A stretch of DNA of 64,000 bases from Oligoflexia bacterium. GTDB taxonomy: Bacteria; Bdellovibrionota_G; JALEGL01. A program made the position numbers and the translations under genes. A model generated the notes under the pieces. The model had not been told where the DNA came from. It did not search any database and saw only the letters and a list, made by a program, of their open reading frames with translations. How positions within the stretch are numbered: the stretch's first letter is position 1; each line of letters opens with the position of its first letter. The stretch covers positions 309,473 to 373,472 of the forward strand of contig DAOLES010000001.1 of the NCBI GenBank assembly GCA_035326705.1, given 5' to 3'. Shown here one piece after another: positions 8,742 to 17,853 of the stretch.

Positions 8742-9380
8742 ATGGAAAAAATTAAACTTCAATTTGGTTGCTTATTTTTATTGGCTTGTGTTTTTTGCGT
8801 TCAAAATTCTATTGCACAAAGTTTTCTTGACCCGGAAACCTATGCTTTGCAAAACAGAAAATATCATATGAAAAATGAGTTCTTTTTCAGTGCTGCTTAT
8901 TTGCCTATAGATGCATTTGAAAAAGGTTATGGCGCCAACTTCTCATATACCTACCACTTTAATGATGCTTTTGCCATAGAACTTCCACAATTTACATGGA
9001 TCTCCAGTCAAAATACTGGCTTGCAAAATGATTTACAATTGCTATTTGGTCTGGAAGCAACGGATAGAGACTCAAAAAATTATGTTATCACCAGTAATAT
9101 CGTTTTTAAACCGGTTTATCGTAAGATGTTGTTTTTTAATAAAAAGATCATGTACGGTGAAAGCTATACCGTTTTAGGCGGTGGATTTTTTAAGCTTGAT
9201 AGTGGCTTTAAACCCACAGCTGACCTTGGGATTGGCCTAAGACTGTATTTGAATCAAAAGCTTTCAATTAAAACTGAGCTTCGCAACTACTTTATCTTTG
9301 ATGAGTTGAACCCAAAAAATGAGCCCAGTATTATTATAGGTCTAAGTTTTAATCGCGGTGGAAATGGACAAAAAAAATAA
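8742..9380 (+). CDS. Outer-membrane beta-barrel protein of the Glt-like cluster
   Basis: 212 residues from ATG 8742; the frame could open at GTG 8733, but a TATAAA at 8724-8729 puts the transcript start around 8737, favouring the ATG. Signal peptide ends near IAQS; the mature part begins FLDPETYALQNRKYHMKNEF and consists of alternating strands, resembling the 'OMP_myx_plus' barrels of myxobacteria. It abuts the TPR lipoprotein gene that follows (TAA directly joined to ATG). Barrel plus TPR lipoprotein plus large TPR protein recalls the gltD/E/H part of the Myxococcus gliding cluster. Assignment by layout, not by alignment. Confidence 0.65.
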   Translation: MEKIKLQFGCLFLLACVFCVQNSIAQSFLDPETYALQNRKYHMKNEFFFSAAYLPIDAFEKGYGANFSYTYHFNDAFAIELPQFTWISSQNTGLQNDLQLLFGLEATDRDSKNYVITSNIVFKPVYRKMLFFNKKIMYGESYTVLGGGFFKLDSGFKPTADLGIGLRLYLNQKLSIKTELRNYFIFDELNPKNEPSIIIGLSFNRGGNGQKK

Positions 9381-10853
9381 ATGAAATTTATACAAGTAAA
9401 GTTGTATCATTTGTTTTTAATTTTCTTTTTATCTATGGGCTTATGTTTTATCAATGGCTGCAGTAAAAAAGTCAGCAAGTCTCCTACGCCACAAGGAGAT
9501 TACCTTAATGCTAGAAAATATTTTAAAAAGAAAAACTATTTAAAATCAAGCGCTTACGCTTGGCTTTTCATTCAAAACAATCAAAATACGGCTGAAAACT
9601 ATGTTGGTGCAGAGTTTATTTTTGCAAAATCTTTAGAAAAGTTAAAGCTCTATACCGTTGCGCTAGAGTATTATGTTGAAGTTATTCGGCATGGGGCAAA
9701 CAAAGAGTTTATTGGTGAGAGCCTAAAATCTATTTTTAATTTGATTGAAAAACTGCCATATGATGCACATTTAATTGAGCAAGAGCTGTTAGCAAGCAGT
9801 GAGTTTGCAGAATTTTCAGAAGCTTTGGATGAACAAATTAAGTTTTTTCAAGGTAAAGACGACTATATCAAAGATGATACCCAATGGGGTGACGATAAAT
9901 TTAACTATCTCAAAGAAGGCGGCCTCCCCTATCAAAAAGTTGAATACACTAAAATTATTCGTGGTTTATCTGAATCAGAAGAAGAAAAAATTGCTCAAGA
10001 AAGTATAGATCAATTGGTTGTATTGTTAGAAAAAGTTCCAGAACAAACCCGTTTAAAAAACTTAATAAGAAAAACCTTAGCAAGACTTTTGTTTGAACAA
10101 CAAGAATATGAAAACAGTCTTAAGTTTTACAATGAAATAGACAGTAATATTTTAACTCAAAGCGATGTTTTTTTAGAAAAAGCCTGGAATCATTTTTGGC
10201 TTTATGACTATCAAAAATCTTTAGGCTCACTGCACGCATTGCGCGCACCCCACTTTGACGATATCAGCCAACCTGAAAAATATTTACTCTACGGCATGGT
10301 TCTGCGCAATCTATGTCGCTACAGCGATGCTAGAAAAATTATTGACCTGTACAGAAAACAATACTCAAAAACCATTGAAAAAATAAAAGACGGTGACTCA
10401 TTAAGTAAAATCAATGCCCTTTCAGATGCTGCAAAATATCACCCCTTGATTCAAAACATCTGGAATCATCAAAAACTTATTGGCTTTGAAAAAGAACGCT
10501 TGGTTGCGATTAAAGATAAACAGTGGCAAGAGTATGGCTTGATGACTCATTTATCTATGATTTATTCTTTAAAAGAAAAAGAACTAAAAGCTGAAGTATT
10601 AACTGTACAAGAAGAAGCTTTAAAAGATGTATCGTCAGAAATTATTCATTTTAATGAACAAATGAACATTCTAGAATATGAAACAAGAATGGACGAGTTT
10701 AAGCGCGGGCAATTTTCTGATACCAAAAAACCCGTTGAACATAAAAAACTCAATGTGATCAATGCTGATCCTCTCCATTGGAAGTTTGATCGGGAATTTT
10801 GGATTGATGAGTTAGACCTATATTTGGTTAAGATGGAGAGTTTATGCGAATAA
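9381..10853 (+). CDS. TPR-repeat lipoprotein, GltE/AglT-like
   Basis: 490 residues. Signal peptide with lipobox (FINGC, Cys27). The rest is helical repeat: DYLNARKYFKKKNYLKSSAYAW, a YTVALEYYVEV repeat, YENSLKFYNEI and YSDARKIIDLY are typical TPR-like helices. It starts immediately after the stop of the barrel gene and overlaps the next gene by 10 bases, so the three are one operon. In Myxococcus, the TPR lipoprotein GltE (AglT) is part of the outer-membrane gliding complex; this protein has the same size class, anchor and neighbours. No sequence alignment was possible, so this is inference. Confidence 0.7.
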   Translation: MKFIQVKLYHLFLIFFLSMGLCFINGCSKKVSKSPTPQGDYLNARKYFKKKNYLKSSAYAWLFIQNNQNTAENYVGAEFIFAKSLEKLKLYTVALEYYVEVIRHGANKEFIGESLKSIFNLIEKLPYDAHLIEQELLASSEFAEFSEALDEQIKFFQGKDDYIKDDTQWGDDKFNYLKEGGLPYQKVEYTKIIRGLSESEEEKIAQESIDQLVVLLEKVPEQTRLKNLIRKTLARLLFEQQEYENSLKFYNEIDSNILTQSDVFLEKAWNHFWLYDYQKSLGSLHALRAPHFDDISQPEKYLLYGMVLRNLCRYSDARKIIDLYRKQYSKTIEKIKDGDSLSKINALSDAAKYHPLIQNIWNHQKLIGFEKERLVAIKDKQWQEYGLMTHLSMIYSLKEKELKAEVLTVQEEALKDVSSEIIHFNEQMNILEYETRMDEFKRGQFSDTKKPVEHKKLNVINADPLHWKFDREFWIDELDLYLVKMESLCE

Positions 10854-13800
10854 ATTTATACCATAGTGTAAAAACCATTATCCTAGTTTCATTACTTTCT
10901 TTATCTATTAACTCCCGTGTCGCTGCCTTTGAGTTTCCAGAAAAAAAAGATTCAAAAACATTTATCAAAGAGCTTAACGATAACTTAAAAAAAGTTGATA
11001 GTGCAATTGAGGCGGTGAAAAATCGTTTAAAGACCTTGGATGAAAACACCAATAGGCCTGACTTATTGATGCAAGAAGCTGAATTGCATATTGAGAAATC
11101 ACGCTATCACTATTTTATTGCTAGAGAAAAATCACCCGATAGCATTAAATCTTTCAAAGACGTTGAGCAATCAATGGCTGAAAAAGAATTGGCTATTGGC
11201 GTATATCAAAAAATTATTGATGAGTTTCCAAACAATTTCAATATTGATAAAATTATGTTTTTTATGGCGCAAGAAATGCAGCAAATTGATGCTACCGACG
11301 CTGCCATGGAACAATATAAAAAGCTTGTTTCTCAACATCCTAACAGTGAATTTAAAGATGATGCTTTGATTATTTTGGGTAATAAAGCTTTTGATGAACG
11401 TGATTTTGCTACTGCAACCGACTATTACATTCAAATACTGGATATGCCAGAAGGTCCCATGCATAATGTTGCTCGCTACAAACTGGCCTGGAGTGAAGTG
11501 AATCAAGAAAACTGTGATAAGGCTTTAAAACTTTTTGAAACAGTTGCGCGCAATGCCAAAGAAGAAGATGCAGAACTTAAAAAAATATCTGCCACTGGAA
11601 ATATTCAAAGAGAAGCTTTGGTTGACAGTGTTTTATGTTATACAAAAGTGCGTAAAAAAGATTTACCTGAGACCACCATTGCTTGGTATAAAGAATTATC
11701 TGACTCAAACCATACATACATCACTGTTTTAGATAAATTGGCCAACCGTTATTATATTCAAAAACAAAACAAAAAAGCCATTCCTATTTATAGAGAACTG
11801 ATTAGACGCAGCTACGATTTAGAAACCAAGATTGATTATATTCAACGTCTTTTTGGAAACTTAAGACAGTATGGTTATACCGGTCCTATTGATGAAGATG
11901 CAAAAATTTTAGTAGATACCTTAAGACGATATTTTTACTCTTGGCGCCAAGAAAAAAGTGACCGCCTTGAAGTGGCCAAGAATTTAGAAAAATATTTACG
12001 TGATGCCGCCACACGATTGCATGCTTATGCTAGAAAAGAGAACGACCCTGACATCACTCTTAAAGCGGCCAACACTTATAAATATTATTTAATGGCTTTT
12101 GGTAGACACCCCAACGCCTTAAAAATGAAATACAACTCTGCTGAATCCTTATATGAAGCTAAACAATACCTAAAAGCTGCAGAAGAGTACAGAGAGTTAG
12201 CTAAACAAGCGCGCAGGCCGCGTGAACAAGCGGACCTTTACCATTCATCGGTTGTTTCATATTTGGAAGCTTTAAAAATGAAAGATGACTTAAGTAAGTT
12301 AGAGTTGGTGCAAGCTAGATCTGGCTTTTTAAGATCAAGTGAAGCCTATCTCAGACTTAATCCCAGATCCAAAAAAGCCCTTGATATTCGATATGCCATG
12401 GGTAAAGTTTATTTTGACCAAAATGACTGGGATCAAACCATTGATTACTTCTGGAAGTTTGTTTTTCAATATCCAAACACATCTAAAACCGTTGACGCTA
12501 TCACTTTAATTTTAGAATCTTATCATTTAAAGGATGATAAAGATGGGATGGTTAAGGCTGGAAATCAACTGATTCAAAGCCGTCGTTTTAATGGGCGGAT
12601 TGTTGCAGAAATCAGAGATATGGTATCTAGAGCTGAGTTTAAGCGTTTGGAAGAACGCTACGCTTCTAACCCTGGTGGTAGCAATCAAGATCTAGCGGCC
12701 GGCTTTTTTAAGTTATCCGCAAAATACAAAGGAACAGAAGCCGGTGAAAAAGCGGTTTATAATGCTTACGTATCCGCTAAAAAAACCAATCAACCGGATC
12801 AAATGATGGCTGCTGCTGAAATGCTGATGCAGGATTACCCAAAATCAAAATACTTAGAAGATATTTTACCTAACATGAGTCAAACCATGTTTAATGTTGG
12901 CTTGTTTGATCTTGGAGCCAAAGCATCTGAAATTTATGCCAGTAATTTTAAAGGTAAAGAAGCTTCCGTTGATCTATTGTTAAATTCGGCAAAGATCAGA
13001 TCTGCTTTAAATAATCATCTTAAGGCTTATGAAAACTTTAATCTGGCACTCAACTTAGCCAAGAGTCGTGACCAACAAATTAGCATCATGCAAACAGCCG
13101 CTGAAACATTTGATGAATATGAAAAGTGGTCATTTTTAGAAAAACAAGCCAAACGTTGGCTACAAGTGCAAAAAAACAGTTCCAAGGCTTATTATTACCT
13201 AGCAAAAAGCTCTTTTAAGCGTAAACAATTTAGTTCCGGTTTTGCGTATGCAAAAAGAGCCAAGCAATACATTGCCAATGCAGGCAGTGACAGAGCTTTT
13301 GTTTTATCACAAATTACGCTTTTAGAAACCCAACCCATTTTTAAAAAATACAATGCAATTACCATGAATAGTGGCGGCTCAGAAGAACAGTTGATTGCAC
13401 AAAAAACACAACTCTTGGAACTCTTATCACAAAAATACACGCAAATTGCTCAATCTGGAGAAAGCACGGCCTCTATTGCTGCTTTGGCACAGTCAGGTCA
13501 TTTGTATAAAGATTTTTCAAAGTTTCTCAGTCAAACCAAGATTCCTGGTGGCTTAACAGCTGCTCAAAAAGCACAATACAGAACCATCATGCGTAATAAA
13601 ATTAATGAAGTACAACAAAGTGCTTTGGGACTCTATCAAGCTTGCCATAAAAAAGCAGAACAAATTAAATTGTTCACCCATGAGGCTTTAGAATGCTCCA
13701 AAAAACAACTGCTCCCAAGGCAAGGTCAGCAATTGCGCAGCTCTATGCGCAATTTCAAAGGTCAGTTACAAAACAATGTTAAAACCTTGATGAAAAATCC

Positions 13801-14077
13801 AAAAGACATTCAAACTTTACACAAAAATGCAAAAATGTATTTGGATAATCGCTGGAACTATTCTTCACTTTTAACCTTATCCAGAGCCAAAGAAATAGAT
13901 GCCAACAACTCTACAACCTATGACTTGCTGGGAAAAACTTTAGAAAACTTAAACCGCGATGACGAAGCTTATAAAAACTACCGCCAAGCTTTAAGATATG
14001 ATGCCAGCAACCGTTCAGCTGCCTCCCATGTTAGAACACTCTGCAGAAAATACAGCTATGCATCCTGCAGTCGCTAA
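10844..14077 (+). CDS. Large periplasmic TPR protein, GltD/AgmU-like
   Basis: 1077 residues with a cleavable signal peptide (about 1-28, ending RVAA). The body is a long series of TPR-like helical hairpins, for example AMEQYKKLVSQHPNSEFKDDAL, QKQNKKAIPIYRELI, YLKAAEEYRELAKQ, WDQTIDYFWKFVFQYPN and, at the end, NLNRDDEAYKNYRQALRYD. Such proteins act as protein-binding scaffolds. GGAGAG five bases before the ATG sets the start, overlapping the TPR lipoprotein gene by 10 bases. The AgmU/GltD protein of the Myxococcus gliding complex is a periplasmic TPR protein of comparable size. Confident on structure, moderate on the Glt analogy. Confidence 0.72.
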   Translation: MRINLYHSVKTIILVSLLSLSINSRVAAFEFPEKKDSKTFIKELNDNLKKVDSAIEAVKNRLKTLDENTNRPDLLMQEAELHIEKSRYHYFIAREKSPDSIKSFKDVEQSMAEKELAIGVYQKIIDEFPNNFNIDKIMFFMAQEMQQIDATDAAMEQYKKLVSQHPNSEFKDDALIILGNKAFDERDFATATDYYIQILDMPEGPMHNVARYKLAWSEVNQENCDKALKLFETVARNAKEEDAELKKISATGNIQREALVDSVLCYTKVRKKDLPETTIAWYKELSDSNHTYITVLDKLANRYYIQKQNKKAIPIYRELIRRSYDLETKIDYIQRLFGNLRQYGYTGPIDEDAKILVDTLRRYFYSWRQEKSDRLEVAKNLEKYLRDAATRLHAYARKENDPDITLKAANTYKYYLMAFGRHPNALKMKYNSAESLYEAKQYLKAAEEYRELAKQARRPREQADLYHSSVVSYLEALKMKDDLSKLELVQARSGFLRSSEAYLRLNPRSKKALDIRYAMGKVYFDQNDWDQTIDYFWKFVFQYPNTSKTVDAITLILESYHLKDDKDGMVKAGNQLIQSRRFNGRIVAEIRDMVSRAEFKRLEERYASNPGGSNQDLAAGFFKLSAKYKGTEAGEKAVYNAYVSAKKTNQPDQMMAAAEMLMQDYPKSKYLEDILPNMSQTMFNVGLFDLGAKASEIYASNFKGKEASVDLLLNSAKIRSALNNHLKAYENFNLALNLAKSRDQQISIMQTAAETFDEYEKWSFLEKQAKRWLQVQKNSSKAYYYLAKSSFKRKQFSSGFAYAKRAKQYIANAGSDRAFVLSQITLLETQPIFKKYNAITMNSGGSEEQLIAQKTQLLELLSQKYTQIAQSGESTASIAALAQSGHLYKDFSKFLSQTKIPGGLTAAQKAQYRTIMRNKINEVQQSALGLYQACHKKAEQIKLFTHEALECSKKQLLPRQGQQLRSSMRNFKGQLQNNVKTLMKNPKDIQTLHKNAKMYLDNRWNYSSLLTLSRAKEIDANNSTTYDLLGKTLENLNRDDEAYKNYRQALRYDASNRSAASHVRTLCRKYSYASCSR

Positions 14078-14084
14078 GATTTCT

Positions 14085-15014
14085 TTATTGCTTTGGATAG
14101 TTTAAGCTATGGTACGAAATACCATCTTCATCAATGGCAATTGCTGCTAAACCATTTCTCAAACGTTCTGAACCATCTTTGGGGTATTTACCAGTTCCAT
14201 CCCAGGCAGAAACATCAGAAGCATAGATATCTATAGCATTGCACTCTGCCCGCTTTTGAAACCATGTCCTGGCTGCATAATCGCCATGGGGATCATCATC
14301 CCAATTCATTTGTAAAATTAAAGCATCTACATCCCCTCTATAGGCATAATCACGATAACAATATTCTCCATGATTGATATTGGGATCTTGTAAGGTTCCT
14401 TCATCATAAGTTGCATCCATGCATATCATTAAACCAAAATTGCCATAGGGGGACTGCCAAACTTTAGCTTGCTCTCCTGACTCAGCATAGGCTTGATCAA
14501 CTTTATACAATACTCTTTTGCGATAATGCAGTTCATAACCATTGGGACCAGTAATAACCATGGTGTTGTAAAATTTATTCTCGGATTGATTTTTTTCTAT
14601 GATTGAAAAAATTATATACACTTGATGTTCTCTGGCAAAGCTAGTCCAAAACTGGGTTACTTTGCCGTCTTCAATGCTTTCTGCCACGGTTAAAACATCT
14701 GCACATTGTTTAATATAGTTGCGACTCTCACTGATGACAAAGGCTTGTCCATCACTGTCATTCATTTTTTCAGGAGAACACCAAACATGCGTATCACTGG
14801 CATAGCCATAAGCAGAACCTTCTGGCATAACAACAATATTAGCCCCCGCTTCTACAGCTTCTGTTGCCATTTGACTTAAGTTCGTTAAATTGACATTGAC
14901 TCTACCAAAATTTACATCTGCGTTGTATTGAATCAGAGCAATTTTTCCCGGTTCATTGGCATAAACCATGGTCACAAAAAAAATGATCATCAGTGTAAAG
15001 TGTTTTTTCAACAT
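14085..15014 (-). CDS. Secreted carbon-nitrogen hydrolase (nitrilase superfamily)
   Basis: 309 residues with a signal peptide (about 1-20, ending VYAN). The nitrilase-fold catalytic triad is visible: Glu65 in VVMPEGSAYGY, Lys166 in HYRKRVLYK and Cys198 in GLMICMDATYDEG. These enzymes hydrolyse amides or nitriles, or release N-acyl groups; an exported member suggests action on a peptide, vanin/biotinidase-like amide or cell-wall-derived substrate. The substrate cannot be read from the sequence. GGGGGAG lies just before the ATG. The gene is on the opposite strand between the two halves of the Glt-like cluster, ending only seven bases from the TPR gene's stop. Confidence 0.82.
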   Translation of the reverse strand: MLKKHFTLMIIFFVTMVYANEPGKIALIQYNADVNFGRVNVNLTNLSQMATEAVEAGANIVVMPEGSAYGYASDTHVWCSPEKMNDSDGQAFVISESRNYIKQCADVLTVAESIEDGKVTQFWTSFAREHQVYIIFSIIEKNQSENKFYNTMVITGPNGYELHYRKRVLYKVDQAYAESGEQAKVWQSPYGNFGLMICMDATYDEGTLQDPNINHGEYCYRDYAYRGDVDALILQMNWDDDPHGDYAARTWFQKRAECNAIDIYASDVSAWDGTGKYPKDGSERLRNGLAAIAIDEDGISYHSLNYPKQ

Positions 15015-15112
15015 AACTCCCCCATATAAAAAGATATTAAAGTCATTTTAAATAGCTTACTTTTTACAACAGATCAAGAATTGTTATGCTTGTAATATGT
15101 TCATGTATAAAT

Positions 15113-15142
15113 AAAAAACCCCAGCCAATGGCTGGGGTTTTG
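15113..15142 (-). terminator. Rho-independent terminator of the TSP3 gene
   Basis: Perfect 8-bp stem CCCCAGCC/GGCTGGGG with an AAT loop. On the minus strand it is followed by six T, matching termination after the TSP3/CTERM gene; on the plus strand it has four T. Confidence 0.88.
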
Positions 15143-15173
15143 TGTTTGAATTTTATAGCGTTTTGCTAAATTT

Positions 15174-15953
15174 TTATGCTTTTTTCCTTTGTCTTAAACC
15201 GATGTTGGCCATGATCATTAAGGCAAAGAGGATAAAGTAACTAGGCATACCACTGCTGTTAGCTCCTGCGCTTGCACAACCTTGTACTTGTGTACCTTGT
15301 GCACCTGTATCTTTGTTTAAAACAGGACCAGAGTCACCTGTGTTATAAGCATTACATACAACCATTCCATTCTCTGAACCTAAGGCATTACATGCCGCTT
15401 GAAAAGTTGCAGGAGAATCTGTTACCGTTGGATTTGTACCTAACATAACTTCATCAAAGTCAGATACTTCATCTTCATCAGAATGTGCAGAACGTGCATT
15501 TGTACCCAACTGTACTTCTTCACCATCTTTTAAACCATCAAAGTCCATGTCATCATTGAGTGCATCAAAGCCCATGCTTACTTCTTGGCCATCCAATAAA
15601 CCATCGGCATCGGTATCAGATAATACAGGGCTGGTACCAATTTGATTAAACTCTTGGCCATCGGTTAAACCATCGCCATCGGTATCTGCTACCAATGGAT
15701 TGGTTGACTGTGCATCTTCTTCTTGGTCTGGCATATCATCATTATCTGAATCTGGATTACATGGGTTGGTACCATTCTGTTGTTCTTCACCATTGGTCAT
15801 ACCGTCCCCATCATTATCTCCATCAGGGTTTGAGATATCACAACCTGGACCACCTCCCCATTGGGCATAGGCGATGTCAGATGTAAATAATGTAAAACCT
15901 GATAATAAAATTATACAGGTCAAAATTCTTGCTATCATTGATTGATTGATCAT
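15174..15953 (-). CDS. TSP3-repeat surface protein with MYXO-CTERM-like tail
   Basis: 259 residues from the ATG at 15953, chosen because AAGGAGAG lies seven bases upstream; the open frame begins earlier without such a site. After a signal peptide (ending AYAQ) come about six Asp-rich calcium-binding thrombospondin type-3-like units (DGDNDGDGMTNGEE, DTDGDGLTDGQE, DTDADGLLDGQE and so on). The C-terminus is a sorting signal: a GCASAG motif, a hydrophobic helix (about 20 residues) and a basic RQRKKA end. In Myxococcota such Cys-helix-Arg tails (MYXO-CTERM) are processed for surface anchoring. Upstream is a sigma-54 promoter and downstream a strong terminator, so it is a single-gene unit. Ligand unknown. 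Confidence 0.8.
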   Translation of the reverse strand: MINQSMIARILTCIILLSGFTLFTSDIAYAQWGGGPGCDISNPDGDNDGDGMTNGEEQQNGTNPCNPDSDNDDMPDQEEDAQSTNPLVADTDGDGLTDGQEFNQIGTSPVLSDTDADGLLDGQEVSMGFDALNDDMDFDGLKDGEEVQLGTNARSAHSDEDEVSDFDEVMLGTNPTVTDSPATFQAACNALGSENGMVVCNAYNTGDSGPVLNKDTGAQGTQVQGCASAGANSSGMPSYFILFALMIMANIGLRQRKKA

Positions 15954-16004
15954 AATTTTGCTCTCCTTTAGCTTAGCTATAAAATTTAACATGCCATAAG
16001 TAAG

Positions 16005-16020
16005 AGCAAACATTGTACCA
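16005..16020 (-). promoter_or_regulatory. Sigma-54 promoter of the TSP3/CTERM gene
   Basis: On the minus strand TGGTAC-N5-TTGCT, with GG-N10-GC spacing and a preceding T. The start point would be near 15994, leaving a leader of about 40 bases that contains the AAGGAGAG ribosome site. Confidence 0.75.
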
Positions 16021-16333
16021 AGCTTAAAATACATTTAAGTTGTTGATTTTTTTAAATATTAAGTTTTAAGAGATCTAAATACCTGCAATTTTTTTTTACA
16101 CATTCAGAAAAAATTGCGTAGTCCAGTTAAATTTTTAAAAACTTAAACACACAATGATGATTGTTAGTCCTAAATATCATTAAGATTAAATTCGATCAAA
16201 ACTCATTTTAATATCTACTACTTTAGGGTAAGCAACAATGCAGACAATAAATTATCGTCTTTGCTTAATTTAGAGTAAAGTAAGCATCCAGTACAAATTT
16301 ATAATATCTTATACTTCTATTCACAATTGAGAA

Positions 16334-16350
16334 ATTGATCGTCGATCAAT
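16334..16350. promoter_or_regulatory. Dyad, candidate enhancer-binding-protein site
   Basis: ATTGATCG-T-CGATCAAT is a perfect inverted repeat with 8-bp arms. It lies between two divergent sigma-54 promoters, about 240 bp upstream of the plus one and about 330 bp from the minus one, within the range from which sigma-54 activators work by looping. The role is inferred. Confidence 0.45.
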
Positions 16351-16574
16351 AATTAAAATAAGTTTTATTTAAGTTATATACCAGCCAATCCTTTTTATTA
16401 TGTCTATAGGATAGCACCGTCATCAAAATCTCATGCATCCAATTGTATAGAACCCCCAAAAGCTATGAAATTTTTGCAGTATGGTAATAATTATTTACGG
16501 TATTTTTATTAATTTAGCCCATGAAACAACAGATAACTACCTGAATATATTGATTATCTTGATATTAAACATAA

Positions 16575-16590
16575 TGGCATCAAGCTTGCT
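16575..16590 (+). promoter_or_regulatory. Sigma-54 promoter of the TolQ/FHA operon
   Basis: TGGCAT-N5-TTGCT, GG-N10-GC, one mismatch to TGGCAC-N5-TTGCW. Start expected near 16601, about 32 bases before the ATG, with AAAGGAG in the leader. Confidence 0.8.
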
Positions 16591-16633
16591 CTTATAAAGC
16601 CTGGAATTAACAACACTTTAAAAGGAGCATTAT

Positions 16634-17296
16634 ATGTTAGCAATATTAAACAAGGGTGGAATTTTTATGTACCCTATTCTCGCGGTTTCGATCGTGGCCT
16701 TGACCATTATGGTGGAAAGAGCTTATTACTTGTTTTTTGAACTCAGCTTAAACACCAAAGACTTTAGTCAAAGAATTTTTAGATCAGTTGAGTCTGGTGA
16801 TGTCAACGGTGCCATTCAAGCCTGTCATTCATTTTTTAATCACCCACTTCCTCAAGTTCTCAATGCAGCACTTGTAAAAGCCAATAGAGGTGACAAAGAA
16901 ATTGAAAGAGCTATAGCTAGTAAATACATGCAAGTTTCTCCTACAGTGAGTGAACGCACCGGTTATCTGTCTATGTTAGCCAACGTTGCTACTTTGATGG
17001 GTCTTTTAGGAACCATCGTAGGTTTGATTCAATGTTTTAAAGCGGTGGCAAATGCAGAAGCGGCTGCAAAACAAGAAGCATTGGCCAATGGTATTTCTGT
17101 AGCGATGTTTACAACCGCTTCCGGTTTGATTGTAGCTATACCCTGCTTAATTGGTTTTAACATCTTAATGAACCGCCAAAATAAAATTTTAGATAGCATT
17201 CAAGAGTCATCCATTGAACTTTTGAATATGATTTCAGCATCCAATAAAGATTTGCGCGTGGGACCTCAAAGGGTTATCCGAGGTCAAAACCATTAA
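16634..17296 (+). CDS. MotA/TolQ/ExbB-family proton channel protein (AglR-like)
   Basis: 220 residues with three predicted membrane helices (about 10-32, 113-137 and 152-178). The conserved core ATLMGLLGTIVGLIQCF, with the channel-lining Thr, and the third-helix TTASGLIVAIPCL identify the TolQ/ExbB/MotA channel family, which couples proton flow to mechanical work in the envelope. It heads a sigma-54-driven operon with two TolR-like proteins, a small secreted protein and an FHA/TonB-like protein. The same set in Myxococcus (AglR-AglQ-AglS with GltG) forms the gliding motor, so an AglR-like role is more likely than Tol-Pal or ExbB. AAAGGAG precedes the ATG. Confidence 0.82.
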   Translation: MLAILNKGGIFMYPILAVSIVALTIMVERAYYLFFELSLNTKDFSQRIFRSVESGDVNGAIQACHSFFNHPLPQVLNAALVKANRGDKEIERAIASKYMQVSPTVSERTGYLSMLANVATLMGLLGTIVGLIQCFKAVANAEAAAKQEALANGISVAMFTTASGLIVAIPCLIGFNILMNRQNKILDSIQESSIELLNMISASNKDLRVGPQRVIRGQNH

Positions 17297-17324
17297 TAGG
17301 GGCAGGAATTAAAGGAGAATCACT

Positions 17325-17852
17325 ATGTTTGGACAAGATACATTTCCAGTAAGAGAAGCTGCAACTGAAGAAGAAGTAAACTTAACACCTATGATGAACT
17401 TATTTGTGGTGCTAATTCCCTTCTTGCTGATGAACGCAGCATTTATCAAACTAAGTATCATTAATGCTTCAGTACCAACCATAGCTGATGCTCCTTTAAA
17501 ACCTGGACAATCAGAAAAAGTTTTAAATGTAAGCTTAAGAGTAGAATCCGATGGATTTCATATCAGTGGCAGTGGTGACAACCTAACTGCACAAGAACTT
17601 GATAGCGTACGTACAAGCATTAGAAAAAGAAGCGGTGAATTTGATTATGACCGACTAAACATCACTTTACAAAGCATCAAGGAAAGATTTCCACGTGGAA
17701 AAACTGTGATGATGTTTCCAGATAAAAGTATCAACTATCAAACCTTAGTTAATGTCATGGATACAGCTCGCTGGTCAAAATCAAAAGAAACAAGTGATCG
17801 TAAGTTGCTTTACAATGAAGTTGTCTTAACCAGTACTGTAGGAGTAGAGTAA
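17325..17852 (+). CDS. TolR/ExbD-like stator protein lacking the proton-binding Asp
   Basis: 175 residues: a short cytoplasmic N-terminus, one membrane helix (about 24-44) and a periplasmic domain. The helix motif is NLTPMMNLFVVLIPFLL; family members have Asp at the position of Asn25 (as in ITPFVDV of the ExbD at 49478). The key proton carrier is therefore replaced by Asn. The partner encoded two bases downstream keeps the Asp, so the pair may form an asymmetric stator. The periplasmic part resembles the TolR peptidoglycan-binding fold only in length and pattern. AAAGGAG lies upstream. Second gene of the TolQ/FHA operon; AglQ/AglS-like by context. Confidence 0.78.
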   Translation: MFGQDTFPVREAATEEEVNLTPMMNLFVVLIPFLLMNAAFIKLSIINASVPTIADAPLKPGQSEKVLNVSLRVESDGFHISGSGDNLTAQELDSVRTSIRKRSGEFDYDRLNITLQSIKERFPRGKTVMMFPDKSINYQTLVNVMDTARWSKSKETSDRKLLYNEVVLTSTVGVE

Positions 17853-17853
17853 A

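Larger units (their letters stand above)
15954..16633 (+). other. 680-bp AT-rich divergent control region
   Basis: No open frame of note lies between the TSP3 gene (leftward) and the TolQ operon (rightward). It holds a sigma-54 promoter for each side (16005-16020 minus, 16575-16590 plus) and, between them, a dyad at 16334-16350 with a half-site copy (CGATCAA) at 16193-16199. The rest is plain AT-rich sequence; I see no RNA gene or riboswitch. Confidence 0.6.

Noticed and set aside
11171..11506. 111-residue minus-strand frame within the large TPR gene
   Set aside because: Antisense shadow of a repeat-rich coding region, no protein-like features.
16081..16600. Search for a riboswitch or small RNA in the long intergenic region
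   Set aside because: Found only a short dyad and AT-rich sequence; no conserved riboswitch core and no terminator.
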